Shown piece after piece: positions 20,223 to 30,970 of a DNA stretch of 64,000 bases. Origin of the DNA: Rhynchopus sp. YZ270_cl-10 (lineage: Eukaryota; Euglenozoa; Diplonemea; Diplonemida; Diplonemidae); contig OZ037910.1 in NCBI GenBank assembly GCA_964035575.1, positions 1,178,001-1,242,000 of the forward strand, written 5' to 3'. The position numbers and the translations under genes were made by a program. Below the pieces are notes generated by a model. It did no database searches, was not told the DNA's origin, and was given only the letters and a program-made list of their open reading frames with translations. The first letter of the stretch is position 1; each line of letters begins with the position of its first letter.

Positions 20223-20707
20223 TCAACTTACCTTCCTTCACCCCCCCCTGTAAGGGCAACCGTAGGTGAAGTAAGGTATAGTATTGAAATCGATGTGGGG
20301 GGGGAGTAAAGGGTCAATTTTACAAAACCAGATTTTGAGGAAAATTTTAGCCGAAAATGGGCCCCACGTATAAGGAACCGGGCTCATATTTCTCAAAATT
20401 TAAGTGGTCAAAAAATTGTCCAATTTTCGAGATTGACCCCACCACTGCACGGGCGGAGCCCAAAAATGCAAATAAGGACCCTTTTTATCAACTTACCTTC
20501 CTTCACCCCCCCCTGTAAGGGCAACCGTAGGTGAAGTAAGGTATAGTATTGAAATCGATGTGGGGGGGGAGTAAAGGGTCAATTTTACAAAACCAGATTT
20601 TGAGGAAAATTTTAGCCGAAAATGGGCCCCACGTATAAGGAACCGGGCTCATATTTCTCAAAATTTAAGTGGTCAAAAAATTGTCCAATTTTCGAGATTG
20701 ACCCCAC
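20223..20707. repeat. 265-bp tandem repeat R, unit 1 and first part of unit 2
   Basis: Unit 1 is 20223-20487 and unit 2 starts at 20488 with the same sequence. Unit 2 is interrupted at 20707 by element K and resumes at 24009; a third unit starts at 24057. Each unit opens with a TACCTTCCTTCACC / GGTGAAGTAAGGTA pair that can fold. Confidence 0.9.
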
Positions 20708-23700
20708 ACGGTGGAGTCTACCCGGGGGGGAGTTACTCTTTTGGGGTGTCGGATTAGGGGGACTATGTAGTCCACCTAGGGGGACTATAGTCCCCCTAGG
20801 TGGACTCTTTTGGTGGGTTCTTGTGGGTTGTGGGGGCTGGTGCTGACAGGTATGTACACACCAGGGGGGTGGTGAGGGTCCCAGATGGGGCCCGGGGAGG
20901 TAAAAGGTCATGTTGTGCATATCATTGCACAGTTTATACAGTGCAAACTGTTGTTTGCTATTAGATGCGATACAATGACAGAGTCTTGTTGCTTATTTCC
21001 TTTCAGTCCTCAGTTCACTATGTATTTTATTATTTTTGCTACCTATTTGCCGCGTATTACGTACGTACCTAAGATGTATGTCTCTAGCATTTCATGAACT
21101 ATGAAAATGCCTGGTTTAGTTTGTTAAACACAGCATGCCCAAGCGAGCCGGGCAGTCCTACAAACTTCTCGTAGTCGTTGGTGGTACGCTGTGGTCTGCG
21201 GTGCCTCCCACAACACGTCCTGACCGTGCGACATGTAGTCGCACCGGTGATCACCTTTGCTGCCTTCCGGTGGAGCACGAGGGTGGCTCGTCCTAAGCTG
21301 AGTGGAGGTTGTTCACTGAAGAGTCTGGCTGGCTCATCAGTTGGTGCATGCGTCGCCTCACCAGTTTCTCCATCACCTTCGACACACTGCCGGTAAGGGA
21401 GATCGGGCGGTACGACGAGGGTCAGTCATGTCTTTCCCTTTTTTGTGCAGTGGCATAGCGTCGTGTAGTGCAGTGTGCCCAGGATCGGTGGTGCGCGTTC
21501 ACGTCCCCGCAACCACCACCTTCCCTTGTGTGGGCAGTTCTGAAACGTTGCCGTCGGCACGTAGTGTGTCATTTTTGTGCAGGCCTGCCGCACTTGGCCT
21601 GTGCATATTGCAATCGCACACCTTCCACTTCGAAGGCGAGTCTCTCCGTCACGCTGCTCTCTGGAGAAGTGAAGATGTGTTTGTATGTGCGTGTGGTGCG
21701 GACGTAGATGCCGCCTCCCGATGCCGTCGCCCCCTTCGCACGCTTTTGGATACGCATGCGTTTGTATCATACATAATGTAAACGTCGAAGCCAATGTCGC
21801 CTGTCTGGCTCGCTTTGAGTTCCTTAAGGCAGACAACGTCGTACTCTTTTTGGGCGAGCAGTAGAGTAACACACTCTTCGTGCGAGAGAGAGCAGAGCAA
21901 CGTCAGGTCTTCGTCATACACAGAGACGCCGTCTTTGCCATACGAGACAACAACACTGCCACAGGAGAACAAGGTCCACGAAGCGCAGTCGACTTTGCGG
22001 ACCACCTCCCCACCCGGAAGTGCAACCTTGAGAAGGCAATCCCCACAAGGCAGGTAGCAGCGTGTCTTGCACTGAGAGATGGCAGGCGCACCGTACACAT
22101 AATTGTCCGCATCAATCAAATGAGAAGACAGGCTCGTAGGTTTCTGTGTCGAAGCCGCCAACATGCCCACGCCTGCTACTATAGATGCAGAGCGTTCCAC
22201 AACGCGACAGTGACCCGTTGTCTCCCGTATGCGTTACACTGTACTGAGCAGGACACTTGATGTCGGCCAAGCGAGGGCGGGCAAGCACAACCTGCACCCC
22301 TGCATCAAACGCAGTGTCCTGCAGACGGCACGTCAGCTTCTGCTCGTGTCGTTTGTGTCAATCCGTTGATGTTGTCGGAGAGACACTTGAGGGGTTAGGG
22401 AGCGTGGAGTGCATCCCAGTTGTGGAGGTGGCAGAGACCTCTTGAGAAGGGGTCTTTGCTGTCATCGCAGTGTCTTGGTTGGTGGTGTGCCGTCACGCTA
22501 TCTGCTGCTTCAGTTCCACCAGCTGTCGCAGAAGGTCGAGGTTCTGCCTCTGCAGCTCCTCCCTCGACTCCTCTCCCTCGGCTGCAGTGGTCGTGTTGCT
22601 GCTATTTTGTTTGTGCAATGAACGAAGCAACTTTACTTACCTACCGATCCTACTATTTCTTTTGCCCCCTTTTTTCCGGCTTGCATTGCCGTTTCGCCTC
22701 AGGCTTGGCGCTGTCGGGTGTGGCCGGGCCCGCCCTCTTCCTGCTTCTGAATCGGTGACCAGGCTGGGCCTGGCAAGCCATCACCGGCTTCCCTTGATGA
22801 CACATGCGTCTTTGGGGACGGGTGTCATGATGTTAACTTAACGCACCAGGTCTTCCCAGTGCTCGGCACGGTCTGCGTTGCGCACGCGAGGCCGCTGTTG
22901 TTAAGTGCGGCGACAAAGTCCGCGGTTGGGTGGTCTTTGGGCCCGCATGAGGAGCGACTTCTGGCGGCGCATGCGCTGCGTTCCTGGACGGGGCGTACGA
23001 CAAGCCCAAAATATTTGGGTGAGGCGATCATCACCCTCCCGTGATGCAGCAATGCTGCTTCACGAGCCTTGAGGCTGTGCTCCGGATCAGCCACACCACC
23101 CTCTCGCGTGAGGCTGCCTGCGGCCTCATCCTCAGCGCGCCGTCGATGCCCGATACGCGACGGAGGTCGGTGTCGGGGTGCACCTCCACGAGCAGTCGCA
23201 TCAGCAGGCGGGTGTTCTTGCAATCGCGTGCTGCAGTCACGGAGGTATCCACGATGTGCTTTCGCAAGCCATTTGCGTGCGGTCTTCTCGGGGGTCTTCT
23301 GCCAGGCGGGGTGGTCGCTAGCGTCCTTTAACACCGCTCGCATCATCTGTGGTGTAGCCACCCAGGTGCATCGACCTGAGTATGTTGGAGTGGAGTGCGG
23401 AGAGCGACTGTATATATGGCGATGTAGGTGCCTGCCTGACGCACATGATGAAGGTGCTGGTGGGGGGAGGCCCAAGGGGCTGCTGCCGTAGAGGGACTCC
23501 ATCATCACGACAGCAACCGAGGGTCCATCCCTGGAGTTGGGGTGGGTCTGGATGGTTGTAGGCCGTCGCCTTATCCAGTATGGCGACGGCTCCTTCTCTC
23601 GGCACGTCTCCCGTGCGCAGCTGCTCTCACTCTCATAGCTATACATTTCAAACATGCAAACCACATCAGGCGTTAACAACTGAGGACTGAAAGGAAATAA

Positions 23701-24008
23701 GCAACAAGACTCTGTCATTGTATCGCATCTAATGGCAAACAACAGTTTGCACTGTATAAACTGTGCAATGATATGCACAACATGACCTTTTACCTTCCCG
23801 GGCCCCATCTGGGACCCTCACCACCCCCCTGGTGTGTACATACCTGCCAGCACCAGCCCCCACAACCCACAAGAACCCACCAAAAGAGTCCACCTAGGGG
23901 GACTATAGTCCCCCTAGGTGGACTACATAGTCCCCCTAGGGGGACTCTTTGAGTCCCCCTTTAAGTCCCCCCCAAAGAGTAACTCCCCCCCGGGTAGACT
24001 CCACCGTG
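20708..24008. mobile_element. TIR element K, 3.3 kb, inserted in a tandem repeat and enclosing a LINE
   Basis: The arms, about 20708-21014 and 23681-24008, are long inverted copies that start ACGGTGGAGTCTACCCGGGG and include the nested palindrome CCTAGGGGGACTATAGTCCC. Aligning with intact repeat unit 1 shows the empty site and gives a 3-bp duplication, CAC (20705-20707 and 24009-24011). A 3-bp duplication with CAC-type ends would suit CACTA-like transposition, but no such transposase is present. The interior holds minus-strand pieces of a non-LTR retrotransposon. Confidence 0.85.
21015..23680 (-). pseudogene. LINE (non-LTR retrotransposon) remnant inside element K
   Basis: On the minus strand, in transcription order: a Lys/Arg-rich, weakly coiled-coil ORF1-like zone (about 23600-22400), an endonuclease zone (about 22200-21570) with EYDVVCLKELKA and, in another frame, ATASGGGIYVRTT and ERLAFEVEGVRLQYA, then the start of a reverse transcriptase (21412-21348) reading YRPISLTGSVSKVMEKLVRR, the classic first RT block. 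Frames change repeatedly, so the gene is not functional as it stands. The sequence stops soon after the first RT block, so the RT core and 3' end are missing. That is the opposite of the usual 5' truncation of LINE copies. Confidence 0.75.
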
Positions 24009-24321
24009 CACCACTGCACGGGCGGAGCCCAAAAATGCAAATAAGGACCCTTTTTATCAACTTACCTTCCTTCACCCCCCCCTGTAAGGGCAACCGTAGG
24101 TGAAGTAAGGTATAGTATTGAAATCGATGTGGGGGGGGAGTAAAGGGTCAATTTTACAAAACCAGATTTTGAGGAAAATTTTAGCCGAAAATGGGCCCCA
24201 CGTATAAGGAACCGGGCTCATATTTCTCAAAATTTAAGTGGTCAAAAAATTGTCCAATTTTCGAGATTGACCCCACCACTGCACGGGCGGAGCCCAAAAA
24301 TGCAAATAAGGACCCTTTTTA
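24009..24321. repeat. 265-bp tandem repeat R, rest of unit 2 and unit 3
   Basis: Resumes exactly where unit 2 broke off at 20707, allowing for the CAC duplication. The third unit starts at 24057. Confidence 0.9.
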
Positions 24322-24888
24322 ATTTGTTCTCTTGAAATGTGTAATTTCATGTTTTCGCGAAAAAAATGACAACTGATCCTACAAGGGTTGAAGGAAGGTG
24401 GCTGAAAACAACAATAACAACAAGGACAAGTAATTGCCAAGAAAAAACGGGGTGTGCTGTGGACAACTCCGCGATTTTCGAAGCCGCCGTAGCACCCTGG
24501 CGATTTGCTGGAGGTGCTGATGCGCCTGGTGTGATCGATGTGTTGTAGTCTGTGCATTCTGTGTTCCTTCCGCACTGCTCCAACGACGACGACAATGTGG
24601 GGAGCCTGTGGACAACTACGAGCTGGAACACGCCGAGCCTGCCGAGCCGACGTCCAACAACGCTATCGAGCAGATGGTGCTGGACGAAGAGGACAGCCCC
24701 CCTTCTTGAACGTTTCAGATGCTGGCGTCCCAGTGGGTCTGGCAGCTTACGAAGCGTTAGCATGCCTACAGAAAAGCAGAATGCTGGGCGTGTTGTAGAT
24801 TATTTCTACAGGATGGAGTTCCACATCACACCCCGTTTTTTTTCCGATAGCAATTACTTGTTTTTTTTTTTACTTTTCTGGGTGAGTA
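24322..24888. other. intergenic, possible gene remnant
   Basis: A + strand stretch around 24600-24710 reads as an acidic C-terminal tail in one frame (PVDNYELEHAEPAEP..., ending DEEDSPPS and a stop) but has no upstream start in frame. This may be a terminal exon or a degraded gene. Confidence 0.25.
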
Positions 24889-25020
24889 CCACCTGATTTT
24901 TACCCCGCGGATAGGCCCGGATAGGTCCGGATAGGCGCGGATAGGTCCGGATAGGGCCGGATATGGCCGGATAGGACCGTACAGGCCAAACCCCACGTAT
25001 TTTTCCCATACGTACTGTGT

Positions 25021-25156
25021 ACTGGGCACTGGGCACTGGGCACTGGGCACTGGGCACTGGGCACTGGGCACTGGGCACTGGGCACTGGGCACTGGGCACT
25101 GGGCACTGGGCACTGGGCACTGGGCACTGGGCACTGGGCACTGGGCACTGGGTACT
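25021..25156. repeat. 8-bp minisatellite, CACTGGGC x about 17
   Basis: A nearly perfect octamer array inside element G. Long minus-strand frames reading (PSAQCPV)n across it are artefacts. Confidence 0.95.
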
Positions 25157-25610
25157 GGGTACACTCACTTCATCATTGTACTAGCCCAGGGAGGGTTCCC
25201 GGCTACCGGCAAGGTCTCTTCCAATCCGTACCCCAGTTTCCTAGGGGGCTTCACTGGCTCGGGCTCCAGTAGGTCCCTCCGCACATGTAATGTGCCTGCC
25301 TTCAGCACCCAGGGTAGCATTCCCAGCACCTTTTACCCTCAGGCAGACCTTCATAGAGTTCCAGGAGAAGGGTCCCCGGATGCAATTTAACGTCCAGCCC
25401 AGGACGAGAGGGGCTCAGCAGAGAATTTAGGTGAAGAAACCCACTAGGTGGGCGTGCCTGGCCGCAAATCGCCCTGGGGATCACCAAAGCATCCCATTGG
25501 TACCGGGTACCGTGGGTACCCAGGTATACGCAAACCCGCAAATACGGTACACAGGTACACAGGTACACATCCATCCCTGCTCTAAGCTGGGGGTGATTTC
25601 TAATTCTACT

Positions 25611-26050
25611 CTACAATGGTGTGCTAATTTCGTCTTGCGACGAAATTAGCACACCATTGAACAACTGGTCACGCGCACTATCCTTCGTCTTTTTTGTCGG
25701 AAAATAGACCGCATCACGTTCTGCACACCTCTGGATCTTCTTCGCTACGTTAGTGCGATACGCGCAGAGGGAGGGGTCCACCCCTTTGCTCCCGTGAACT
25801 GTCCGATGTTTTCTTTGGCACAAGAGTGATGAACGGGGTTTGAGTGAGTCCAAACACATCCTTCTCAGGCAAAGAGTAATAAGAGGTTATGAGACGCTCG
25901 GGACGCTGCGAATGCAGCATGCAGAACTGAAAGGCAGTGTGAAACCAGAAGATTACAGATGGCGGGTCAGACGCTGTGTCACTTACCCCATGCATCGGTA
26001 GATGAGAGCCAGCACCTTCAGAGCAGTGAACACAACACTGGGCGCAAAAT
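25611..26050 (-). pseudogene. coding remnant in element G, unknown protein
   Basis: Two minus-strand frames contain natural-looking protein. One, at about 26050-25790, has HEFCAQCCVHCSEG and SYYSLPEKDVFGLTQTPFIT. The other, 25859-25611, has CAYRTNVAKKIQRC and GVLISS. They adjoin but are in different frames, so the gene is broken or spliced. The Cys/His pairs at the start could be a zinc site. No family recognised. It ends at the hairpin 25614-25659. Confidence 0.35.
25614..25659. repeat. 21-bp perfect hairpin in element G
   Basis: 25614-25634 is the exact reverse complement of 25639-25659, with a 4-base loop. It sits at the 3' end of the minus-strand coding remnant. Confidence 0.9.
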
Positions 26051-26082
26051 TCATGTGCCAAAAGGCAACAAAACCCTACAAG

Positions 26083-26137
26083 GAGTACACAGTACACAGT
26101 ACACAGTACACAGTACACAGTACACAGTACACAGTAC
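26083..26137. repeat. 7-bp minisatellite, GTACACA x about 8
   Basis: Tandem copies of GTACACA inside element G, next to the right-hand GGATAGG zone. Confidence 0.9.
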
Positions 26138-26589
26138 AAAAATAGTTTTTTTCTGATTTTTCGACCCCGCGGATAGGCGCGGATAGGTCCGGATAGGCCC
26201 GGATATGGCCGGATAGGGCAAGGATAGACCGGATAGGGCCAAAAGCCGGTTTTTTTTTTGGGGCAAAATCAGGTGGGAGTAGCTTTTCTTGTCGCTGAGT
26301 TTGTTTTTCTGGGTACACATGTACACCAGGTACACCAAAACACTCATCAAGAAAACGACTATTTATCTGGTCGGTAAAAAAAATAGCCATTTTTTGTTTC
26401 ACCACCTGTCTGTCAGCACTCTATTCGAGTTTCCTATGGTTTGTTTGTTATTGTGTGTTTTTTTTTTTTTTTTTTTTCTTTTTTTTTCCTTTTTTTTTTT
26501 GTACAACCTACTCTGATTGTGTGTTTCTTGATGTGCATGCAATACTTGGTGCATTCAGCTTTCAACTTTTCTTTAATTTCTTACTAAGG

Positions 26590-26633
26590 AGACTAAGCAC
26601 AAGAGGCTTTGGGTCATCTTATAAACTTTTCTT
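26590..26633 (+). repeat. dispersed short repeat S3, copy 1
   Basis: GACTAAGCAC.AGAGGCTT followed by GGGTCATCTTATAAACTTTTC. The same unit is at 46321-46363 and 58495-58540. Confidence 0.7.
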
Positions 26634-26856
26634 TTTAGAGGTCACTTGTATCATTTGTTGAGTGGCTCATCATGAGAGCTTTACGTAGTATCTTTTTCCT
26701 CTTCGTATATTTTTTTCACTCTCAACTTCTCTGTGTGTTTTTTTTTTTTTTTTTCACTTTTCGGTGCCTGCGTCCATGAGCAGTGAGGCGTTTGCACTTT
26801 CAACTTTGCTCTCTTTTTTTCATGGTTGGGGTGTCCACCTCTGGTACAGAGCCTGT

Positions 26857-26915
26857 CATACCAAAGGTACACTGTTTCACGAGAGGGCTTTGTATTTCAA
26901 CTCTCCTTTTTTTTT
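26857..26915 (+). repeat. dispersed short repeat S1, 3' part
   Basis: CATACCAAAGGTACACTG, then TTTCACGAGAGGGCTTTG and a TATTTCAACTCTCC-T-run end, matching the second half of the copies at 499-612 and 61496-61606. Confidence 0.65.
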
Positions 26916-27621
26916 TTCTCTTTTTGTTCCTTCTTTAGCGGAAGTTTTGAGAACGTCCTTACACAAGAATGTGTCTGTACAATCAACCTTCGTATGCTCT
27001 CGGATGTGCATTTCCCCGCCAATTACGAGGAGAAATAAAACATCTTTTTGCGATTTTTGTTTTTATTTTAGACTTTATTTCTAGATGAAATCCCGCAAAA
27101 ACCCAATGGCAAAAAAAAAGGGTACCTTCGACCCAGTGCATTTTCAGCACGCTTCTCGAATAGGTTGTTCCTTATTGAGGTATTGGTTTTCTGGTTTTTG
27201 GTTTTTGTTTGTTTTATGTTTGTGCCTTTTTTTGTCTCTGTATGCACAATGTACGTTCCATCTTTCAAACAGCTTTCTTTTGCGAATATATAAACGCACA
27301 GAGCTACCCTATTACATTTTCCCCCATAAATTTCCCTTTTCAACCATAAAAAAAAACCGTGTCAATAAAGCAACGGTCATGCTCACTATTCCACATACAC
27401 CCACCCCCTCCAAAATTCCATTTTTTTTTTTTTTTTTTTCAATTTTTCATTGTTTTTTTCTCCATTTGCGAAGGAGTTGCGTTACTTTAAAGAAAAAAGG
27501 CCCGCACGGTGTCAAGGTAATTCTTGTTTCCTTTTTTTCTGCGCAAAAGCTCCCACAAGCGATACCAGGTGGTTTGCTGACGTCTTTACATTCAAACAAA
27601 ACAGGCACTCCGCTAGGTACT

Positions 27622-27650
27622 AAAGTTCTGTTGATTGTCAACAGAACTTT
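27622..27650. repeat. 13-bp perfect hairpin
   Basis: AAAGTTCTGTTGA, loop TTG, TCAACAGAACTTT. No gene context that would make it a bacterial-type terminator; role unknown. Confidence 0.8.
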
Positions 27651-27937
27651 TTGAAAATGGGGAAAAAAAGAAAAAAAAAAAAAGTTCTGCTAAGTGGTTC
27701 AGACCCGTTCTACCTGTCAAAAAAGCTCAGGAGAAGAAAATATGGAGAGGTGAGTGCTCAAACGTCCCAAAAAAGTCAAAATCGGGCGTTGGTAAAAAAA
27801 AAGTTGCGTACCGTGCGCCTGCGGCGCAAGCATGTACCCCACCAACGTGTACCATCAACAGAATATTTTCAAAATCGGAAATCCTAGCGGAGAGCCTGAA
27901 ACAAAATGATCGTAAAAAAAAAAACCTAAACAAAAGT

Positions 27938-27990
27938 TGGTGCTCCGGGAGGGGTCGATATTGACAGGTCGCTGACAGGTCACTGACACA
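27938..27990 (+). repeat. dispersed repeat with TCGATATTGACAGGTCGCTG, copy 1
   Basis: GGTGCTCCGGGAGGGGTCG followed by ATATTGACAGGTCGCTGACA. A second copy is at 31031-31082, just after the gene at 29468, and a partial GATATTGACAGGTCGTTGAC lies at 28014. Confidence 0.7.
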
Positions 27991-28769
27991 GGGACTTTAT
28001 AGACACCCCTTCTGATATTGACAGGTCGTTGACCGACTTCCGAAAGAAAGCACCAAAAATTGTAAAGATAAAGAGGCAGGGGTCCAAACCCTCCTCAAGC
28101 CAACTCACCCGCTTCTGTTGTTTCCTCTCCATTCAAATAAGAAGAAGTTTTCTTCATCCTAAAAAAGGTGACCACGCAACTTGCGGTTCTTGAGGGATTA
28201 TCTTAAAACGCTCCCCATTTTTATAGATGTATATGCACATGAGGAATGCCGTACCGGTAGCATATTATACTGATAAACATGGTTGACCTTTTCCAGGTTT
28301 TTTAGGGGAGTTTGACCTTTATTACGGTCAGAGTTTGTTACCGGTATGTGTTTCCATCTTTCACCCTTTTTTGTTATTTCAAAAATCCTGTATTGAGCAA
28401 GGACTCCCCGAGATTCCCCTCATAGGGTTTTTATACATATTTTGTCAAAAAAGGACAGCGACGATTGCACCAACACAACCGAGGCAACTACACTACTCCA
28501 ACAATTTATCATAAAAAAAAAACACCCTCTTTTTTCTTGTCCGAAGTGCAAAAAATCCCCTGAGACTGCGATATGGGGTGGTTAGCACTGTATCCCCTAC
28601 TTCCTTGCGAGCCTTTCTTCAATAAAGTGACACAACTGCAGGGTGCGGGCCCCTCTCATCCTCAGCAGGTGTGGACACAGTGAAAGACATCTTTATTCAA
28701 TATTTTTTTTAAAAGGTGATCAAAAGCACTGCAAGGGCTTAAGTTCGTCCTCTTATTTTTCTTTACCGT

Positions 28770-28879
28770 ATTCGTACAAAAAAATTATCGACCGTAAAAA
28801 TGTTCGACCTTTTTCTGGATTTTTCTGGAAGTTTATTAAATTGTCGACATTTTTTTAAGGTCGATAATTTTGTACGAAT
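28770..28879. mobile_element. miniature TIR element T, 110 bp
   Basis: Ends ATTCGTACAAAAAAATTATC and its near complement, with GGTCGA/TCGACC just inside. Flanked by CCGT on both sides (28766-28769 and 28880-28883), a 4-bp candidate duplication. Non-coding. Confidence 0.75.
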
Positions 28880-28883
28880 CCGT

Positions 28884-29467
28884 CTTTTTTTTTTTGTACT
28901 TTCTCTTGAAAGTATATGAACTAAAAAACACTTGGAGGTTTTTGGTACTTTTTACCTTCTCCCTTTTCCGTCAAATTAATACAGCCTCTAAGATTATGTT
29001 CACATCCTTCTCTGGTTCCTACATTTACCCTCACACTTTTTCTCTTATTACCTGCCGAAAAAAACAAAACAAAATTCTTTCAGTTCCGTACAACACGAAA
29101 AAAAGCTTCTCACCCACACCCTCTCCTCTATGTATAGTTGTGCCCCTCTTAAAATGCTTTCTGTTTGTGGCTGAAAGGGGGGTGTGCGATAAAGTGGTAT
29201 TTTGGGGTCGTCAGACACACCAAAATGCGAAGTGAATTGTCAGTCGGGTGTTGGGGTTTACTAAGCACAGAGAGACTTGGGTGTATCTCACAAAAACTGG
29301 TGTGGCTGAAAGGAGACGCTATTTTTTGTGCTATTTTTGTGCTATTTTTGTGCTATTTTGGGGTCGTCGGCCACACCAAAAACGTTTGTTTATGTGTGGA
29401 TTATCACCCCACAACTCCCCCTCTCCCTCCACGTCTAATTCCTCAGGGGGGAAAAAAAATACAAAAA
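28884..29467. other. intergenic and leader of the next gene
   Basis: Contains two partial direct copies of GTGGCTGAAAGG ... ATTTTGGGGTCGTC ... CACACCAAAA (about 29169-29222 and 29300-29380). Ends with a pyrimidine tract and CCTCAG at about 29443, a good candidate spliced-leader acceptor. Confidence 0.45.
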
Positions 29468-30970
29468 ATGGGGTCGATCGATCCTGCCCTTGGGCTGCTC
29501 CTGCAAATGCAGAGCAGAGTGGTGAATATGGACAGCAAGCTTGGGGTGGCGTGCACACGGGCAGATTCTGAGGCAGGGACAACGGGCAACAGCAGCAGAC
29601 ACTTCTCACCTACACAGTCGTACAATGCAGGGTTTCAACGGGAGACGTGGGGTGGGGCAGCACGGTGCCACTATCAGCACCACCAGCATCACTCTCCGAA
29701 AGGCCATCCACGGCAGGGATCTGCTACGCCACATACCAAACCCTGCCCGCACGAAGCCGCCTTCCACACCTTCTGCCGCAAGGTGCGTAAGGAAATCACC
29801 CCGACGGACCTCCTCCTCTCCCCTCTCAGCACTGTCCGAACGCTGCTCAAAATCCACAAAATCGACCCAATCACCGCTACCCGCATCGAACTCTACTGGC
29901 AACAACAGAACCAAACCCTTCCGCCACCTCCCACACCACCGTCACCTCCACGCGAGGTCACACCTCCTGCCTCCGTTGAGCTGCAGTACGACGAGGAGGA
30001 GACAGAGAAGGAGGAGGAGACAGCGTACAGTACGTCCGGTCCTCCACACGGCACCGCATCCTCAGCGAATATGCCCCCGGTGTACACCCCGAAGCTGCGG
30101 AAGACCACCTTGAATTGCGTAGAGAACAAACGGAGGGGTGGGGCAAATGGTTCCCCAACCCCGACCCTTACCCCGACTTCCGCCTCATCAATGTTGTCTG
30201 GCTCTTCTCCACGTGGAGGAGGTGGAGGTGGAGGTGGAGGCACTATAGAGTATTACCCCGACCGCCGTAGTGCAAAACGTAGTATAACACCAACCACCAC
30301 AACAGACCGGATTCGCTCAAAAGGCATGGTCTCAAGCGCCTCTGCGCAAAGTGTATCTGCAGTGTCGTCTCCCACAGGACGTAGGGTGGTTTCTCTCTCG
30401 CCACCTCGAGCGGAAACCCCTAAAGGGCTTGGAAAGGTCAGAGAGGCAACCTTGGCTGCCACAGCGGATCCAAACAGCATGACACCGCAGGAAAGGGTGC
30501 GGTCTTCGAGCAGAGGAGGTGGACCGAGGGATCGGGATAGTGGGATATTTAGTGGTGGTGTTGTGTCGCCGTCGCCGCAAAGCAGGAGGGCGTCGCCTGG
30601 TTTGGGTATGGAAGGTGCGATGCGGCATAACGCTGCGAGACAGATAGACTGTGAAGAAGGGCTGAAGGTGATGGCAGTGCAGATGAAGAAGCATGCTCGT
30701 CCACAGCCGTATCTAGACACGACAGTCGAGCCTGCCTTCCGTTCAGGCGTCCGGCAAGGGTCGACACACAACGCAGAGACGCCCGCCAACGCGCCAAAAG
30801 GTGTCGTCGACGGCCCCCCCTGGACAGACAGCTCGTTCCTCGGGCGAGGGCACCACCTTCATAGGGCGCCGCCCAGGGCTGCGTCACCTGATGTGTCCTC
30901 GAGGAAGAAGATGCTGAACAACACTGCGCAATCGTCGCACCTCCAAGGGAACGGTGTCGTGTCTTTCTGA
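29468..30970 (+). CDS. unknown protein, mostly disordered
   Basis: A 500-residue protein. The frame is open back to 29165, but ATG 29468 (MGSIDPALG) directly follows the acceptor-like CCTCAG and is the likely start. Residues about 95-150 are the only clearly ordered part: EAAFHTFCRKVRKEITPTDL and then PLSTVRTLLKIHKIDP, a small helical block that might be a binding module. The rest is rich in Ser, Pro, Arg and Gly with many SP and TP sites (VVSPSPQ, SLSPPRAE) and a Gly run. No family recognised. It resembles the proteins at 3638 and 31723 in having one short ordered part and long disordered tails. Confidence 0.7.
   Translation: MGSIDPALGLLLQMQSRVVNMDSKLGVACTRADSEAGTTGNSSRHFSPTQSYNAGFQRETWGGAARCHYQHHQHHSPKGHPRQGSATPHTKPCPHEAAFHTFCRKVRKEITPTDLLLSPLSTVRTLLKIHKIDPITATRIELYWQQQNQTLPPPPTPPSPPREVTPPASVELQYDEEETEKEEETAYSTSGPPHGTASSANMPPVYTPKLRKTTLNCVENKRRGGANGSPTPTLTPTSASSMLSGSSPRGGGGGGGGGTIEYYPDRRSAKRSITPTTTTDRIRSKGMVSSASAQSVSAVSSPTGRRVVSLSPPRAETPKGLGKVREATLAATADPNSMTPQERVRSSSRGGGPRDRDSGIFSGGVVSPSPQSRRASPGLGMEGAMRHNAARQIDCEEGLKVMAVQMKKHARPQPYLDTTVEPAFRSGVRQGSTHNAETPANAPKGVVDGPPWTDSSFLGRGHHLHRAPPRAASPDVSSRKKMLNNTAQSSHLQGNGVVSF

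Larger units (their letters stand above)
24889..26276. mobile_element. TIR element G, 1.4 kb, GGATAGG-rich ends
   Basis: The ends are CCACCTGATTTTTACCCCGC and an inverted relative ending AAAATCAGGTGG, flanked by GAGTA on both sides (24884-24888 and 26277-26281). Inside both ends are runs of CGGATAGG words in the same orientation on the + strand. The interior has a CACTGGGC octamer array, a 7-bp array and a minus-strand coding remnant. A 125-bp relative with the same ends lies at 58296-58420. Confidence 0.8.
26277..28765. other. intergenic, repeat-rich, no gene seen
   Basis: T-run-rich sequence. Identified pieces are an inverted match to part of element M (26332-26390 against about 34994-35045), repeats S3 (26590-26633) and S1 (26857-26915), a GCGTACCGTG block at 27805-27832, and a perfect 13-bp hairpin with a 3-base loop at 27622-27650. 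A GGTGCTCCGGGAGGGGTCG unit at 27938-27990 recurs at 31031-31082. Confidence 0.55.

Noticed and set aside
22825-23808. 327-residue minus frame as an intact gene
   Set aside because: Its start lies in the inverted arm of element K and its composition is irregular; at best it is part of a degraded LINE ORF1.
24366-24763. Frames around 24366-24763 as a gene
   Set aside because: The coding-like acidic tail at 24600-24710 has no start or supported upstream exon, and the other frames are short.
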